Shown piece after piece: positions 9,120 to 18,483 of a stretch of DNA of 64,000 nt (position 1 is the first letter of the stretch; every line of letters begins with the position of its first letter). The DNA comes from Marinibacterium sp. (lineage in GTDB: Bacteria; Pseudomonadota; Alphaproteobacteria; Rhodobacterales; Rhodobacteraceae), in assembly GCA_017643305.1 (NCBI GenBank), contig JAEPNQ010000007.1, positions 1 to 64,000 on the forward strand, written 5' to 3'. The notes beneath the pieces were generated by a model. That model saw only the letters and a program-made list of their open reading frames with translations. It searched no databases and was not told the origin of the DNA. The position numbers and the translations under genes are program-made.

Positions 9120-10078
9120 CGGGTTTCGCGAAAGATATGACTGAACGGACCCCGGGTGGACGCCCGCCTGTATTCCGCGATGTTATGCGGCTGATACAAA
9201 ATAGTTGGCGCCAAATCATAACCGTCATCCCTTTCGCGTGGCTGCTGGTTTTCTTTCTGGCCCCCTTCTTCATTGTTGCCAAAATCAGCCTGGCCGAACT
9301 CGCGATTGCAAGCCCGCCGTTCACAAGTCTGATCGAGTGGACGGACAGCGGGATCATGACCATCCGTCTCGTATTCGATAATTTTATCTACATTTGGGAA
9401 GATAATTTATACTTCAACACCTACGTAAACTCGCTGAAGATCTCTGTAACATCGACGGTCTTGTGCCTTCTGTTTGGGTATCCCATTGCCTATGCCATCG
9501 TGCGATCAGGTCCAGTCGCAAAGCCATTGTTGTTGTTTGCAATCATCCTCCCCTTCTGGACGTCTTTCTTACTGCGGGTCTATTCCTGGATGGGACTGCT
9601 CGCCGATCAGGGCACGATCAATAACATCTTGATCGCTATCGGTATAATCGATGAGCCGATCCGCATGCTGTACACCGAATTCGCGGTCTATATCGGCATC
9701 GTTTATACCTATATGCCTTTCATGATCCTGCCGCTCTATGCGAATATGGAAAAGTTGGACACGAGCTTGAACGAAGCTGCTGCAGATCTTGGATCGCGTC
9801 CAACGAACACGTTCTTCAAAATCACTCTGCCTCTGACTATGCCCGGCATCGTTGCGGGCTCTCTTCTGGTCTTCATCCCGGCGACAGGCGAATACGTCAT
9901 CCCCGACCTCTTGGGCGGAGGAAATGTGCAAATGATCGGACGCGTTCTGTACAACGAGTTTTCCAGAAACAGTGATTGGCCGGTAGCTGCGTCTGTGGCG
10001 ATCGTACTGCTGATCATCCTCGTGCTGCCCATAATGGTTTTCCAGTACTACCAGGGCAAAGCATCGGAGGGACGATAA
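9116..10078 (+). CDS. PotB-type ABC transporter permease
   Basis: A 320-residue inner-membrane subunit with about six transmembrane helices. The first is VIPFAWLLVFFLAPFFIVAK. The cytoplasmic coupling loop EAAADLGSRPTNTFFKITLP is the EAA motif of BPD-type permeases. ATG at 9116 overlaps the stop of the ATPase gene. Pairs with the next gene to form the membrane pore. Confidence 0.92.
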   Translation: MTGFAKDMTERTPGGRPPVFRDVMRLIQNSWRQIITVIPFAWLLVFFLAPFFIVAKISLAELAIASPPFTSLIEWTDSGIMTIRLVFDNFIYIWEDNLYFNTYVNSLKISVTSTVLCLLFGYPIAYAIVRSGPVAKPLLLFAIILPFWTSFLLRVYSWMGLLADQGTINNILIAIGIIDEPIRMLYTEFAVYIGIVYTYMPFMILPLYANMEKLDTSLNEAAADLGSRPTNTFFKITLPLTMPGIVAGSLLVFIPATGEYVIPDLLGGGNVQMIGRVLYNEFSRNSDWPVAASVAIVLLIILVLPIMVFQYYQGKASEGR

Positions 10079-10921
10079 ATTTATAACAAACGCTCCCGCT
10101 TTTTGACGATCATGCTGACATTGGGCTTGGCATTCTTTTACATCCCAATGATTTTGCTGGTGATCTACTCTTTCAACTACTCCAAGCTCGTGCCCGTTTG
10201 GGGGGGATGGTCCTTGCGCTGGTACAAGGAGCTTTTCCAATCGGCAGAAGTTTGGAGCGCAGTATCGCTCAGTCTCCAGATCGCCGTCGTCAACGCAACA
10301 TTTGCAACAGCGCTGGGTGCTTTAGCGGGCCTTGCAATGGTGCGATTTGGTAGGTTTCGAGGGCGGACCCTGTTTGGCGGCATGCTGGTCGCGCCCCTGG
10401 TGATGCCCGAGGTGATAACGGGCCTGTCTCTGCTGGTCTTCTTCATTTCCTTGAACCAGCTGATCGGATGGCCCGCAGAGCGCGGGTTCGCGACGATCAC
10501 GATCGCACATATCACGTTCTCAATGGCCTATGTGGCAGTGACAATTCAGGCGCGATTGACTGGTGTTGGACAAACGCTGGAGGAGGCAGCAGCGGATCTT
10601 GGTGCAAAGCCGTTCAAAGTTTTGACCGCCATCACCATCCCACAGCTGACACCGGCTTTGATTTCTGGCTGGTTGCTGGCCTTTACGTTGTCTCTTGATG
10701 ATCTGGTCATCGCCAGTTTTGTAACGGGTCCCGGCGCGAATACCCTACCAATTTTGATCTTCTCGCGCATAAGGCTGGGCCTCCGACCCGATATCAATGC
10801 ACTGGCGACCATTATGATCCTTGTGATCGCCGTCTGTGTCGCGATTGCTGCCATAGTCATGATCCGACAACAGCGTGCAGATATGCTGGACCGGCAAATG
10901 GCAGAAGAGGGGGAGAGCTGA
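10079..10921 (+). CDS. PotC-type ABC transporter permease, probable ATT start
   Basis: Second membrane subunit of the amine importer, about six helices. The EAA loop is EEAAADLGAKPFKVLTAITI. The annotatable starts are TTG at 10103 or ATG at 10112, but both cut the family N-terminus and lack a ribosome site. The frame is open from just after the PotB stop. ATT at 10079 lies 8 nt after GGAGG and would give (M)YNKRSRFLTIMLTLGLAFF, which matches the usual PotC start of a few polar residues, then R-S-x-F and a membrane helix. I therefore prefer the rare ATT start. TTG at 10103 remains the conservative choice (272 residues). Confidence 0.85.
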   Translation: MYNKRSRFLTIMLTLGLAFFYIPMILLVIYSFNYSKLVPVWGGWSLRWYKELFQSAEVWSAVSLSLQIAVVNATFATALGALAGLAMVRFGRFRGRTLFGGMLVAPLVMPEVITGLSLLVFFISLNQLIGWPAERGFATITIAHITFSMAYVAVTIQARLTGVGQTLEEAAADLGAKPFKVLTAITIPQLTPALISGWLLAFTLSLDDLVIASFVTGPGANTLPILIFSRIRLGLRPDINALATIMILVIAVCVAIAAIVMIRQQRADMLDRQMAEEGES

Positions 10922-10922
10922 A

Positions 10923-11555
10923 TTGCCAGCGAATGAACTGCAAAAGAAGCGGCGCAACGAACCATCCGCAGTTCGTCGTTTGCAGTTGATCATGGCGGCC
11001 TTGGACTCGATCTCGAAGCGTGGTTTCTCCGACACGACGTTGAAACATGTAACCGAAACAGCAAACCTATCGCACGGAGTGGTCAACTATCACTTCGACA
11101 GCAAAGAAGCGCTGTACGATGCGACCTTGGGGTTTCTCGCACGTGAGCACTACGAAAATTGGCTGCATTACTACGAGGCTGCAGAACCCACTGCAGCACA
11201 TCGCCTTTCAGCTATAATCAGAGCAGACTTCGACAAAAGCATCTGCACCCATAAGCGTTTATCCGTCTGGTTCGCATTCTGGGGGCAAGCAAAGTATCGG
11301 CCGAATTATCTTAAAATTCACAATAAGTACGACAATGAAAGATATGATCGTATTCTTGAATTGTGCCGTGAGTTGATCACGGATGGCGGCTACGACGATC
11401 TGGAGGTTGAGCGCACAGCGCGGGCGATCGAGGCGATATCTGATGGCGCATGGCTCAGCCTCATACTGTACCCCAAAGATGCTGATCGGAGAGAGTTCAG
11501 AGACGTCTGCCTGCTGTCCCTGTCGCGTTTTTTTCCGAAACACTTCCCAATTTGA
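10923..11555 (+). CDS. TetR-family regulator, BetI-like
   Basis: A 210-residue DNA-binding repressor. The N-terminal helix-turn-helix is GFSDTTLKHVTETANLSHGV then VNYHFDSKEALYDATL. The C-terminal half WFAFWGQAKYRPNYLKIHNK resembles the ligand-binding domain of BetI-type TetR proteins. The start is TTG at 10923, two bases after the PotC stop and preceded by GGGGGAG. No ATG is suitably placed. As the last gene of the importer operon, it probably represses that operon and the divergent oxygenase set via the two palindromes at 6460 and 6630, relieved by the amine or a derivative. Confidence 0.88.
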   Translation: MPANELQKKRRNEPSAVRRLQLIMAALDSISKRGFSDTTLKHVTETANLSHGVVNYHFDSKEALYDATLGFLAREHYENWLHYYEAAEPTAAHRLSAIIRADFDKSICTHKRLSVWFAFWGQAKYRPNYLKIHNKYDNERYDRILELCRELITDGGYDDLEVERTARAIEAISDGAWLSLILYPKDADRREFRDVCLLSLSRFFPKHFPI

Positions 11556-11836
11556 AAGGCTTCTCGCGGCCAGGTCGGAAAAATCTTGCCTGTTCACCGC
11601 AAGTGCTCTTCGCAGTTATGTCCGGCTAAAAAATTCGTGCTGTGGAGACCTGCAGGTTGAGTGTCCCGTGAACTCAACCCAACGGCGTCTTGTTGTGTAG
11701 TTTGAGCGGCCACTGCCGTTGGCGTTCTCAAAAACGCAGTCCGTTCGAAGGCGAAAGAAGCAGTTCGGGGCTGATGAGTCAGAATGGGCAGTTTGCGCGC
11801 ATGTCTTTTGAAACAAAGCCCAGCGTAGCCAGTACG
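11556..11836. other. Convergent intergenic region with a hairpin
   Basis: About 280 bases between two convergent operons. GGTTGAGT (11655-11662) and ACTCAACC (11672-11679) form a perfect 8-base-pair stem with a 9-base loop, a possible bidirectional terminator, though without a T run. No gene was seen. Confidence 0.45.
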
Positions 11837-12748
11837 CTACTTTTCGAATGGCTCACCCAGAGATGCTATTCCATTCAGTTTCAGCAGGCGTCGGTTCGAC
11901 GAAATAATGCCCAAGACCACAATCGTCACGATGTAGGGCATGCTTGCCAAGAGCTGTGACGGAATTGCAAGGCCAACAGTTTGGCCGGCGATACCGCCGA
12001 GCGAAACTGCTCCAAACAGACAGGCCCCAAGAAAGACACGCCCCACCATCCACGTTCCAAACACCACGAGCGCCACTGCAATCCATCCGCGTCCTGCGAT
12101 CATTCCATCGGCCCAAAGCGGTGTATAAATCGTCGAGGCATAGGCCCCAGCTATCCCGGCCATCAGGCCACCAAATGCCACCGCGCAAAGGCGGATCAGG
12201 ATCACCGGGTATCCAACGGCGCTGGCCGCATGCGGGTTCTCCCCAACGGCCCGCAGCAAAAGCCCCAGTCTTGTGTTTTTTAAAATGTACCAAAGTGTGG
12301 GCGTAAATATCAGCGACAGCCATACGACGATGTCCTGCCGGAACAAGCCACCAACCACTGGCAGATCGGTAAGTCCGGGTATCGCGATTTTGCCAACCCC
12401 AGTGACGGTAAAGCTTTCAAATGGTTTGCCAAAATAAGCCGAGAGCCCAAGGCCCAGTATACCGATGGCCAGACCTGTGGCGACCTGATTGGCTTGCAAG
12501 CCCAGCGCAACAAAGGCAAAGACGAGTGCCAGAGCAACACCGCTGAGCCCCCCGAACACAAAACCCGCCACGTGGCCGCCCCCCGAATAGACGGTGATAA
12601 ACCCCACCGCAGCTCCCAGCGCCATCATGCCCTCGACGCCCAAGTTCAGTACACCTGAACGTTCGGCGACCAATTCCCCCAAAGCGGCGAGAAGGAACGG
12701 TGTCGCCGCGGCAAGCATCCCCGCTAAAATGAATTCGATAGCGGTCAT
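11837..12748 (-). CDS. BMP-type ABC transporter permease 2 (nucleoside/purine type)
   Basis: A 303-residue membrane subunit with about eight hydrophobic segments. It starts MTAIEFILAGMLAAATPFLL and continues LGELVAERSGVLNLGVEGMM, the hallmark of the YufQ/NupC-like permeases that serve BMP-family (PnrA) importers. ATG at 12748 overlaps the stop of the upstream permease (ATGA). It is the last gene of the eight-gene operon starting near 20.0 kb. It forms the pore together with 12745-13818. Confidence 0.9.
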   Translation of the reverse strand: MTAIEFILAGMLAAATPFLLAALGELVAERSGVLNLGVEGMMALGAAVGFITVYSGGGHVAGFVFGGLSGVALALVFAFVALGLQANQVATGLAIGILGLGLSAYFGKPFESFTVTGVGKIAIPGLTDLPVVGGLFRQDIVVWLSLIFTPTLWYILKNTRLGLLLRAVGENPHAASAVGYPVILIRLCAVAFGGLMAGIAGAYASTIYTPLWADGMIAGRGWIAVALVVFGTWMVGRVFLGACLFGAVSLGGIAGQTVGLAIPSQLLASMPYIVTIVVLGIISSNRRLLKLNGIASLGEPFEK

Positions 12749-13818
12749 GCGCGCGCTCCTTGCGGCCAAACCAGTTTTCGCCGCACGAAGGTGGCCGCGA
12801 TCAGATAGGCCAGTAGCAAGCTGCCTTGGAACACATTAACTGCAGCAATCGGAAGCTTAGCCGAAACCATTGCGTTGTCGCCGCCAATATAAAGAGCGGC
12901 CATCAAGAACGACGAAAAGAGTATACCGATGGGGTGTAAGCCGCCCAGATAAGCCACAATAATTGCTGCAAAGCCGTAACCTGTCGAGATCGAGCGTTGA
13001 AGTTGTCCAACAGGCCCCGCCACCTCCGCCGCGCCTGCAAGCCCGGCCGCAGCCCCGCCGATCAAAAGCGATAACCATATCGCACCGCTCTGTGAAAACC
13101 CTGCATAGCGCGCAGCATTGGGCGCAAGTCCACCGACTTCGAGCCGATAACCCGCAAAGCTCCGTTGTACGAAGAACCAGGCCGCAAGCGTCACCAGCAG
13201 CGCCAGGATCAGCGAAATGTTGACCCGCGTGCCTGGCAGCAGGATGGGTAACAGAGCGTCGTACTGGAACATAACGGATTGGGGGAAGTTAAATCCCATT
13301 GGGTCTTTCCAAGGCCCCAACAACAAGTAGTTCAGCAACTGAAGTGCCAAGAAGGACAGCATCAGCGAAACGAGGATTTCGTTGGCGTTAAGCCGCACAC
13401 GCCAGAACGCAGTGATGGAGGCCCATGCCAATCCGCCGAGCATTCCAAACACCAGCATCGTTGGCCAAATCCAGGCACCGGTTGCTTGCGGCATATAAAC
13501 CGGGATCGCAGAGGCGCAGATCGCACCCAAAACGAATTGCCCCTCCGCACCGATATTGAAGACCTTGGCACGGAAGCCGATCGCCAAGCCCTGTGCAATC
13601 AGCAAAAGAGGGCCCGCTTTCAGCAGGATTTCCGAGAAGGAAAAGTAGCTGGTAAACGGATCAATCAGCATCGCCTTGAACACCGCCAAGGGATTAACGC
13701 CAATCGCTGCATAGAGGACCAGATTGCTGAGCGCCGCGATGGCCAAAGCCACGAACGGAGCCGCAATCATTACGGAAAGTGAGGCGCGTTCACGTCGAAC
13801 AAGCTTTGGAAATGTCAC
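12745..13818 (-). CDS. BMP-type ABC transporter permease 1
   Basis: A 357-residue membrane subunit of the YufP/NupB type. The conserved segment is GLAIGFRAKVFNIGAEGQFV, followed by LNANEILVSLMLSFLALQLL. The N-terminal helix follows the basic start TFPKLVRRERASLSV. Translation begins with GTG at 13818, sharing one base with the TAG stop of the ATPase gene. Forms a heterodimeric pore with the next permease. Confidence 0.9.
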   Translation of the reverse strand: MTFPKLVRRERASLSVMIAAPFVALAIAALSNLVLYAAIGVNPLAVFKAMLIDPFTSYFSFSEILLKAGPLLLIAQGLAIGFRAKVFNIGAEGQFVLGAICASAIPVYMPQATGAWIWPTMLVFGMLGGLAWASITAFWRVRLNANEILVSLMLSFLALQLLNYLLLGPWKDPMGFNFPQSVMFQYDALLPILLPGTRVNISLILALLVTLAAWFFVQRSFAGYRLEVGGLAPNAARYAGFSQSGAIWLSLLIGGAAAGLAGAAEVAGPVGQLQRSISTGYGFAAIIVAYLGGLHPIGILFSSFLMAALYIGGDNAMVSAKLPIAAVNVFQGSLLLAYLIAATFVRRKLVWPQGARA

Positions 13819-15329
13819 TACGCTGCGCCCTCGCTCGCATCAATCATCGCGCGCCCAATGTCTTCAGGTGCTGTCTCACTGGTCTTGAAACGCGCGCTGA
13901 GACGGCCCTCGCTGAGCACCTGCATATAGTCGCTCAGCTCGAACAACTCTTCCAGCTCTTCAGAGATCACCAAGATGGCGCAGCCTGCACTACGCAACTC
14001 AATCAACCGCTTTCGGATTGCCGTCGCTGCACCAATGTCGACACCCCATGTCGGTTGGTTGAGGAACAGCAGCTTTGGTTCAAGCATTAGCTCCCGACCA
14101 ATGATGAATTTCTGTAGATTTCCGCCTGATAGTGAGCCCGCCTCGGCCGTAGGCCCCGGCGTGCGCACGTCGTTTTCGGCGATGCAGTCTTCCGCGAATG
14201 TTTCTGCCCGGCCTCGCCGGATCATACCACTCTGCACCATCCCACGGCGATGTGCGGTCAGGATTGAGTTCTTCACCAAAGACAGCTCCGGCACCGTCCC
14301 TTGGCCCAAACGGTCCTCCGGCACAAAGGCAAAGCCCAGTTCACGTCGCCTGGCAGGGTTCAGCGCGCCAGCCTTTTGCCCTAGCATGGAGATGCCATCG
14401 CGCATCGCCTTGGGTAAAGGCGTTTCGCCGGAAATGACGGCGGCAAGCTCTGTTTGACCATTTCCTGAGACACCGGCAATCCCAAGGATCTCGCCTTCCC
14501 GGACATGCAGCGAGATGTCCTTGAGCGACACGCCGAACGGGTCATCAGATGCAAGCGACAGCCCCAAGATTTCGAGTTGTTTCTCGCCGCGCTTAACCGG
14601 CTCAGTGGCCGAGAGATGCGGCATGTCCCGCCCAATCATCATCGTCGCCAGCGTATGCGCGTCGAAGTCTCGTGGAACCACATTGCCTGTCACTTTACCT
14701 CCGCGCAGGATCGTCGCATGCGTGCAGATCGAGCGGATCTCCTCCAGCTTATGAGAGATGAACAGGATGGAGACACCCCGCGCTGAAAGCCTGCGCAGCG
14801 TATCAAAAAGCAGGTCAACCGACTGCGGCGGCAATACCGATGTCGGTTCGTCCAAGATCAATAGTTTTGGGTCAACCATCAGGCAGCGAATGATCTCGAC
14901 CCGCTGCCGTTCTCCGACCGAAAGCGCGTGTACATGGGCCAGCGGGTCGACCTCCAGCCCGAACTCTTTACCAAGCTGCACGATGCGTTCGGTCAGTTCT
15001 TTCTTTTTGCCCGGCACCAACAGCGAGACATTCTCGGCGACCGTCAAAGTCTCAAAAAGAGAAAAATGTTGGAACACCATACCGATGCCCAGTCGCCGCG
15101 CAATTGCAGGGGAGCCGATCTGGGTCGGCTCTCCCCGCCACTCGATTGTGCCTTCGTCTGGCGTTTCGACCCCGTAGATCAGCTTCATCAGGGTCGATTT
15201 GCCAGCGCCGTTCTCTCCGAGAATCGCATGAATTGCGCCTGGCATGACGTCGAGGTCCACGCCAGAATTGGCGTGGACCGGACCGTAGCGCTTGGTGACA
15301 CCACGCAAAGAGAGAAGCGGTTGAGCCAT
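13818..15329 (-). CDS. BMP-type ABC transporter ATPase with two nucleotide-binding domains
   Basis: A 503-residue double ATPase of the RbsA/YufO layout. Domain 1 has Walker A GENGAGKST, signature LSVGERQRVEIIRCL and Walker B LLILDEPTSVLPP. Domain 2 begins around residue 255 with GIAGVSGNGQTEL as a degenerate Walker A, signature LSGGNLQKFIIGREL and FLNQPTWGVDIGA. It energises the purine/nucleoside-type importer encoded by its neighbours. ATG at 15329 lies 3 nt after the stop of the binding-protein gene. Confidence 0.92.
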   Translation of the reverse strand: MAQPLLSLRGVTKRYGPVHANSGVDLDVMPGAIHAILGENGAGKSTLMKLIYGVETPDEGTIEWRGEPTQIGSPAIARRLGIGMVFQHFSLFETLTVAENVSLLVPGKKKELTERIVQLGKEFGLEVDPLAHVHALSVGERQRVEIIRCLMVDPKLLILDEPTSVLPPQSVDLLFDTLRRLSARGVSILFISHKLEEIRSICTHATILRGGKVTGNVVPRDFDAHTLATMMIGRDMPHLSATEPVKRGEKQLEILGLSLASDDPFGVSLKDISLHVREGEILGIAGVSGNGQTELAAVISGETPLPKAMRDGISMLGQKAGALNPARRRELGFAFVPEDRLGQGTVPELSLVKNSILTAHRRGMVQSGMIRRGRAETFAEDCIAENDVRTPGPTAEAGSLSGGNLQKFIIGRELMLEPKLLFLNQPTWGVDIGAATAIRKRLIELRSAGCAILVISEELEELFELSDYMQVLSEGRLSARFKTSETAPEDIGRAMIDASEGAA

Positions 15330-15332
15330 AGA

Positions 15333-16436
15333 TCAGCCTGGCAGCGGTGTTGTCACGCCCTTGACGTGCCAGTCCATGCCGATGACCTCTTCGTTGGTCA
15401 TGGTCACACCCGCTGCAACGCCCTCAGACCCGTCAGCCTTCATGATCGGGCCTGTGAAGGGTGAGAAGGATCCATCTGCAATCGCAGCCTCGACCTCTTT
15501 AATCTGCGCGACAACGTCCGCAGGGATATCCGGGCTCCAATCGACAACCTTTACCACATCGTCACCCACGCCAAGGAACGCATTGGCACCCTTGAAGTTG
15601 CCTGCCAGATGCGCCTCGATCGAGGCCCGGAAGAAGGGCGACCAATCGGTCAGCACGCAGCCCAGATAAGTTTTGGGCGCATATGCTTTCATGGATGAGT
15701 TGAGGTTGAAGGAGTAGATGCCTATTTCTTCCGCTTTGGAGACCACGGACGGCGTGTCCTGTGCGTTCGAGAAGATCACATCGCAATCCTGCGCCGCCAG
15801 CGCCTCTGTCGACTCTTGCGCCTTTGCGGGGTCGAACCAAGAGTTCAGCCAAACAACCGAAAGCTCAATATCGGGATTGATCCGTTGAGCACCCAACACG
15901 AACGCGTTCAGCGAGGTGATTAGTTCCGGGATGGCAAATGCCGAAACCGAACCCAGTTTTCCAGTTTTTGACAATGCCGCGGCGGCCATACCCATCAGAT
16001 ATGTACCTTGGCTGTACTGGGCCGCGAAGGGCGAGAAGTTTGGCGCAACCATGAAACCGGAGGCGTGGAGAACCGTCACATCCGGGTTGCGGCGTGCGAT
16101 CTGCATCGCACCGTTTTGATAGCCGAATGAGCCTGCAACAAGGAACTTCGTCCCCTCGGCGACGGCCTTGTTCATGATGCGGTCGGCGTCAGGGCCCTCG
16201 TAGATGTTTTCTACCACTGTGATCTGCATGGCTTCGCCATAGTCGGCCTTAACAGTTTCCAGCGCTTCAAACAGTGCATGGCCCCAACCCACATCGGCCA
16301 CTGGCGACGGAATTACCAGCGTTACGAGCAGCGGGTCTTCTGGAGTTGCCGCCTGCGCCCGCGCACCAACTGCGGTGATCAGTGTTGCGAGCGAGGCGCC
16401 AGCAATAAAGTTTCTCCGGTTAAGAGTGTTTGTCAT
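15333..16436 (-). CDS. BMP-family substrate-binding protein with Tat-like signal
   Basis: A 367-residue periplasmic binding protein of the BMP/PnrA family, whose members bind nucleosides or purine-like ligands. The signal NRRNFIAGASLATLITAVGA carries a twin-arginine pair and an AQA cleavage region. The family segments are VADVGWGHALFEALE and EGTKFLVAGSFGYQNGAMQI. LNSWFDPAKAQESTEALAAQ and DVIFSNAQDTPSVVSKAEE match the ligand-pocket half. It lies 26 nt after the amidohydrolase and 3 nt before the ATPase gene, so uptake is expressed with the deaminase and oxygenase genes. Ligand probably a purine base or derivative (inference). Confidence 0.9.
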   Translation of the reverse strand: MTNTLNRRNFIAGASLATLITAVGARAQAATPEDPLLVTLVIPSPVADVGWGHALFEALETVKADYGEAMQITVVENIYEGPDADRIMNKAVAEGTKFLVAGSFGYQNGAMQIARRNPDVTVLHASGFMVAPNFSPFAAQYSQGTYLMGMAAAALSKTGKLGSVSAFAIPELITSLNAFVLGAQRINPDIELSVVWLNSWFDPAKAQESTEALAAQDCDVIFSNAQDTPSVVSKAEEIGIYSFNLNSSMKAYAPKTYLGCVLTDWSPFFRASIEAHLAGNFKGANAFLGVGDDVVKVVDWSPDIPADVVAQIKEVEAAIADGSFSPFTGPIMKADGSEGVAAGVTMTNEEVIGMDWHVKGVTTPLPG

Positions 16437-16462
16437 GGTGTTTGTTTCCTTTCATCCAAGTT

Positions 16463-17830
16463 TTAAGTTTCAAGTATTGAGAGGGCTTGTTCCGCGCCTC
16501 GGAACAGGGAGTCTTCGTCTACATTTGTGAATGCGCCGCTTTCCCACACGATTTGACCGTTGATCATCGTCATATCGGTTGGGCGTCCAATACCAACTTT
16601 AGGGATCAGGCTCAGCGGGTCGTGGCGCGTGCCCACATATTCCATCCGGCGGGTATCAATCGCGAACAAATCCGCTGCCATGCCGGGTGCCAGCCTGCCG
16701 ATGTCGTCACGACCCAGAGCAGAGGCACCGCCCTTGGTGGCATAGTCGAGAAAGGTTGCGGGCGCAGGCACCGGGTCGTTGCGTTTGCTGGCTGCAAGGC
16801 ATTGCAACATATAAGCAGAATGGATGCAGTGCATCAGGTTCGAATTGTCATTCGACGCCGCCCCATCCGCGCCCAGGCTGACACGAACACCCAGCGCGTC
16901 CATTGCGGGAATATCGGTGATCTCTGCACCCACGAGATAAACGGGTTCGGGGCAGTGGGATACGCCCGTGCCGCTGGCCGCAAGGCTGGTCAGTTCGTCT
17001 TGGGTAAGCTCCCAGCAATGGGCGTAGAACGTATCGTTGCCAGCAAAGTCCATGTTTTCGAGGTAAGCAACGGTGCGTTGGCCAGTCCGCGCCTCCATCA
17101 CCAGGCTTTCGCCTTCACCGACATGGGTGTGAAGCACCACGCCCTTGTCACGGGCGAGTGCCACGGACTGAACCATCGTGTCCTTGTAGCAGTTCACAGG
17201 CTGGCATGGTGCGACCACGACTTGGCGCATACTGAAGCGACCAGGCTCGTGATAAGCGTCGATGATCCGTTCGCAATCGGCGATGAATTCATCTGTTGTC
17301 TCAAGCATTTCATCCGGAATCGTGGATCCTTCGGACTTCGGCAAGGTGTTCCCGCCCCGACCGGCGTGGAACCGGAGACCCAGCCGCTCTGCTGCCTCAA
17401 ACTGCCGATCGATCAATCGTTTTCCAGCATGACGGGGAAAGCAATACTGATGATCCATCGCAGTTGTGCAGCCATGTTTGATCAGCTCAGACATGGCGGT
17501 AAGCGATGAGTGATAGAAGCAGTCCTCTGTCAGGCGCGAGAAGATTGGGTAAATTAGATCAAGCCATTCGATCAGCGACAGTTTCGTCCAGTCCAAGTCC
17601 GCACGGTTGCGCACGAAGGTCTGAAAGAAATGGTGATGGGTATTCACAAGGCCCGGGTAAATGAACCAGCCGGAAGCGTCTTTTGCCGTGGCACCCGGTG
17701 CGCTTAGGTTGGAGCGAATGGCTTGGATGGCGGGGCCTTCTGTCAGTAAGTCAACATCGCGCAGAACCTCAGCCCCATTGCCATGATCCACAATCACTGC
17801 AGCGCAATTTTTCAGCAGCACCCCCGTCAT
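16463..17830 (-). CDS. Amidohydrolase, 8-oxoguanine-deaminase-like
   Basis: A 455-residue metal-dependent amidohydrolase of the COG0402 group (guanine, 8-oxoguanine and triazine deaminases). Metal and catalytic residues are all present: LVNTHHHFFQT (H65, H67), HTHVGEGE (His and Glu), FYAHCWELTQDE (His) and SLGADGAASNDNSN (Asp). The HHHFFQT motif with GADGAASND is typical of the 8-oxoguanine deaminase subgroup (Pa0142 type). The ATG at 17830 overlaps the GST gene stop. In this operon it probably removes an exocyclic amino group from a modified purine such as 8-oxoguanine or a methylguanine. The exact substrate cannot be read from sequence, and a triazine or pterin substrate is possible. Confidence 0.88.
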   Translation of the reverse strand: MTGVLLKNCAAVIVDHGNGAEVLRDVDLLTEGPAIQAIRSNLSAPGATAKDASGWFIYPGLVNTHHHFFQTFVRNRADLDWTKLSLIEWLDLIYPIFSRLTEDCFYHSSLTAMSELIKHGCTTAMDHQYCFPRHAGKRLIDRQFEAAERLGLRFHAGRGGNTLPKSEGSTIPDEMLETTDEFIADCERIIDAYHEPGRFSMRQVVVAPCQPVNCYKDTMVQSVALARDKGVVLHTHVGEGESLVMEARTGQRTVAYLENMDFAGNDTFYAHCWELTQDELTSLAASGTGVSHCPEPVYLVGAEITDIPAMDALGVRVSLGADGAASNDNSNLMHCIHSAYMLQCLAASKRNDPVPAPATFLDYATKGGASALGRDDIGRLAPGMAADLFAIDTRRMEYVGTRHDPLSLIPKVGIGRPTDMTMINGQIVWESGAFTNVDEDSLFRGAEQALSILET

Positions 17831-18483
17831 GAATCAGGCTCCGCCAAAGGATCCTGTGCCAGCTCATGCAAACGGTGAATACCCGGCATTTCAATGAAGC
17901 CGGGCAAAGCCCGCAAGGCCCGCATCCAGAGCCGGATTGAAGGATACGGGTCGAGCGAAACGCTACCATCGGGGGCCAGTGCAACGTAAGGAAAGCACGC
18001 GATGTCTGCGATTGAGGGTGCGTCGCCGACAAGGAAAGTCCCGCCCGAGACCCGGCGCGCAAACAAGGCCGCTTCCAACTCCCGCAGAGCGACAACGCCG
18101 CTGGACTGGAGCGCTTCCAGATCACCTTCGAAATTCAGCATCTCAACCAATCTGGCACCGCCCAATGTGGCTGTCAGCCGGTTTGAAAACGCCAGCCATT
18201 GGTGTTGGAGTGCGATGGCTTGCGGATCGCCGTCGGCTGCCCAGTCGGGGCCATATTTACTTGCCAGATAAGCAAGCATCGCCGCACTTTCCGTTAGCAC
18301 GAAATCATCGTCCACAAGGATCGGGATGCTGCCAGCTGGGTTGAGGTTCAAAAGGTCGTCGGCTTTATGCTCACGCCCCGGATGGAAATCGACTGCACGC
18401 AGTTCAAGCTGAACACCCAACAAAGACGCCAAAAGCCGTACTTTGTAGCAACTGGGGGAAAGGATGTAATCGTAGAGGATCAT
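17827..18483 (-). CDS. Glutathione S-transferase-fold protein (NdmE-like position)
   Basis: A 218-residue GST-family protein. The N-terminal thioredoxin-like half starts MILYDYILSPSCYKVRLLAS and contains the cis-Pro segment NPAGSIPILVDDDFVLTES. The C-terminal helical domain has TFLVGDAPSIADIACFPYVA with the conserved N-capping box Asp. It overlaps by 4 nt both the oxygenase upstream and the amidohydrolase downstream. In caffeine-degrading Pseudomonas, a GST-like protein (NdmE) is a structural partner needed by the Rieske-less N7-demethylase NdmC. The same juxtaposition here suggests a structural rather than detoxifying role (inference). An ordinary GST acting on an oxygenase product is the alternative. 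Confidence 0.88.
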   Translation of the reverse strand: MILYDYILSPSCYKVRLLASLLGVQLELRAVDFHPGREHKADDLLNLNPAGSIPILVDDDFVLTESAAMLAYLASKYGPDWAADGDPQAIALQHQWLAFSNRLTATLGGARLVEMLNFEGDLEALQSSGVVALRELEAALFARRVSGGTFLVGDAPSIADIACFPYVALAPDGSVSLDPYPSIRLWMRALRALPGFIEMPGIHRLHELAQDPLAEPDS

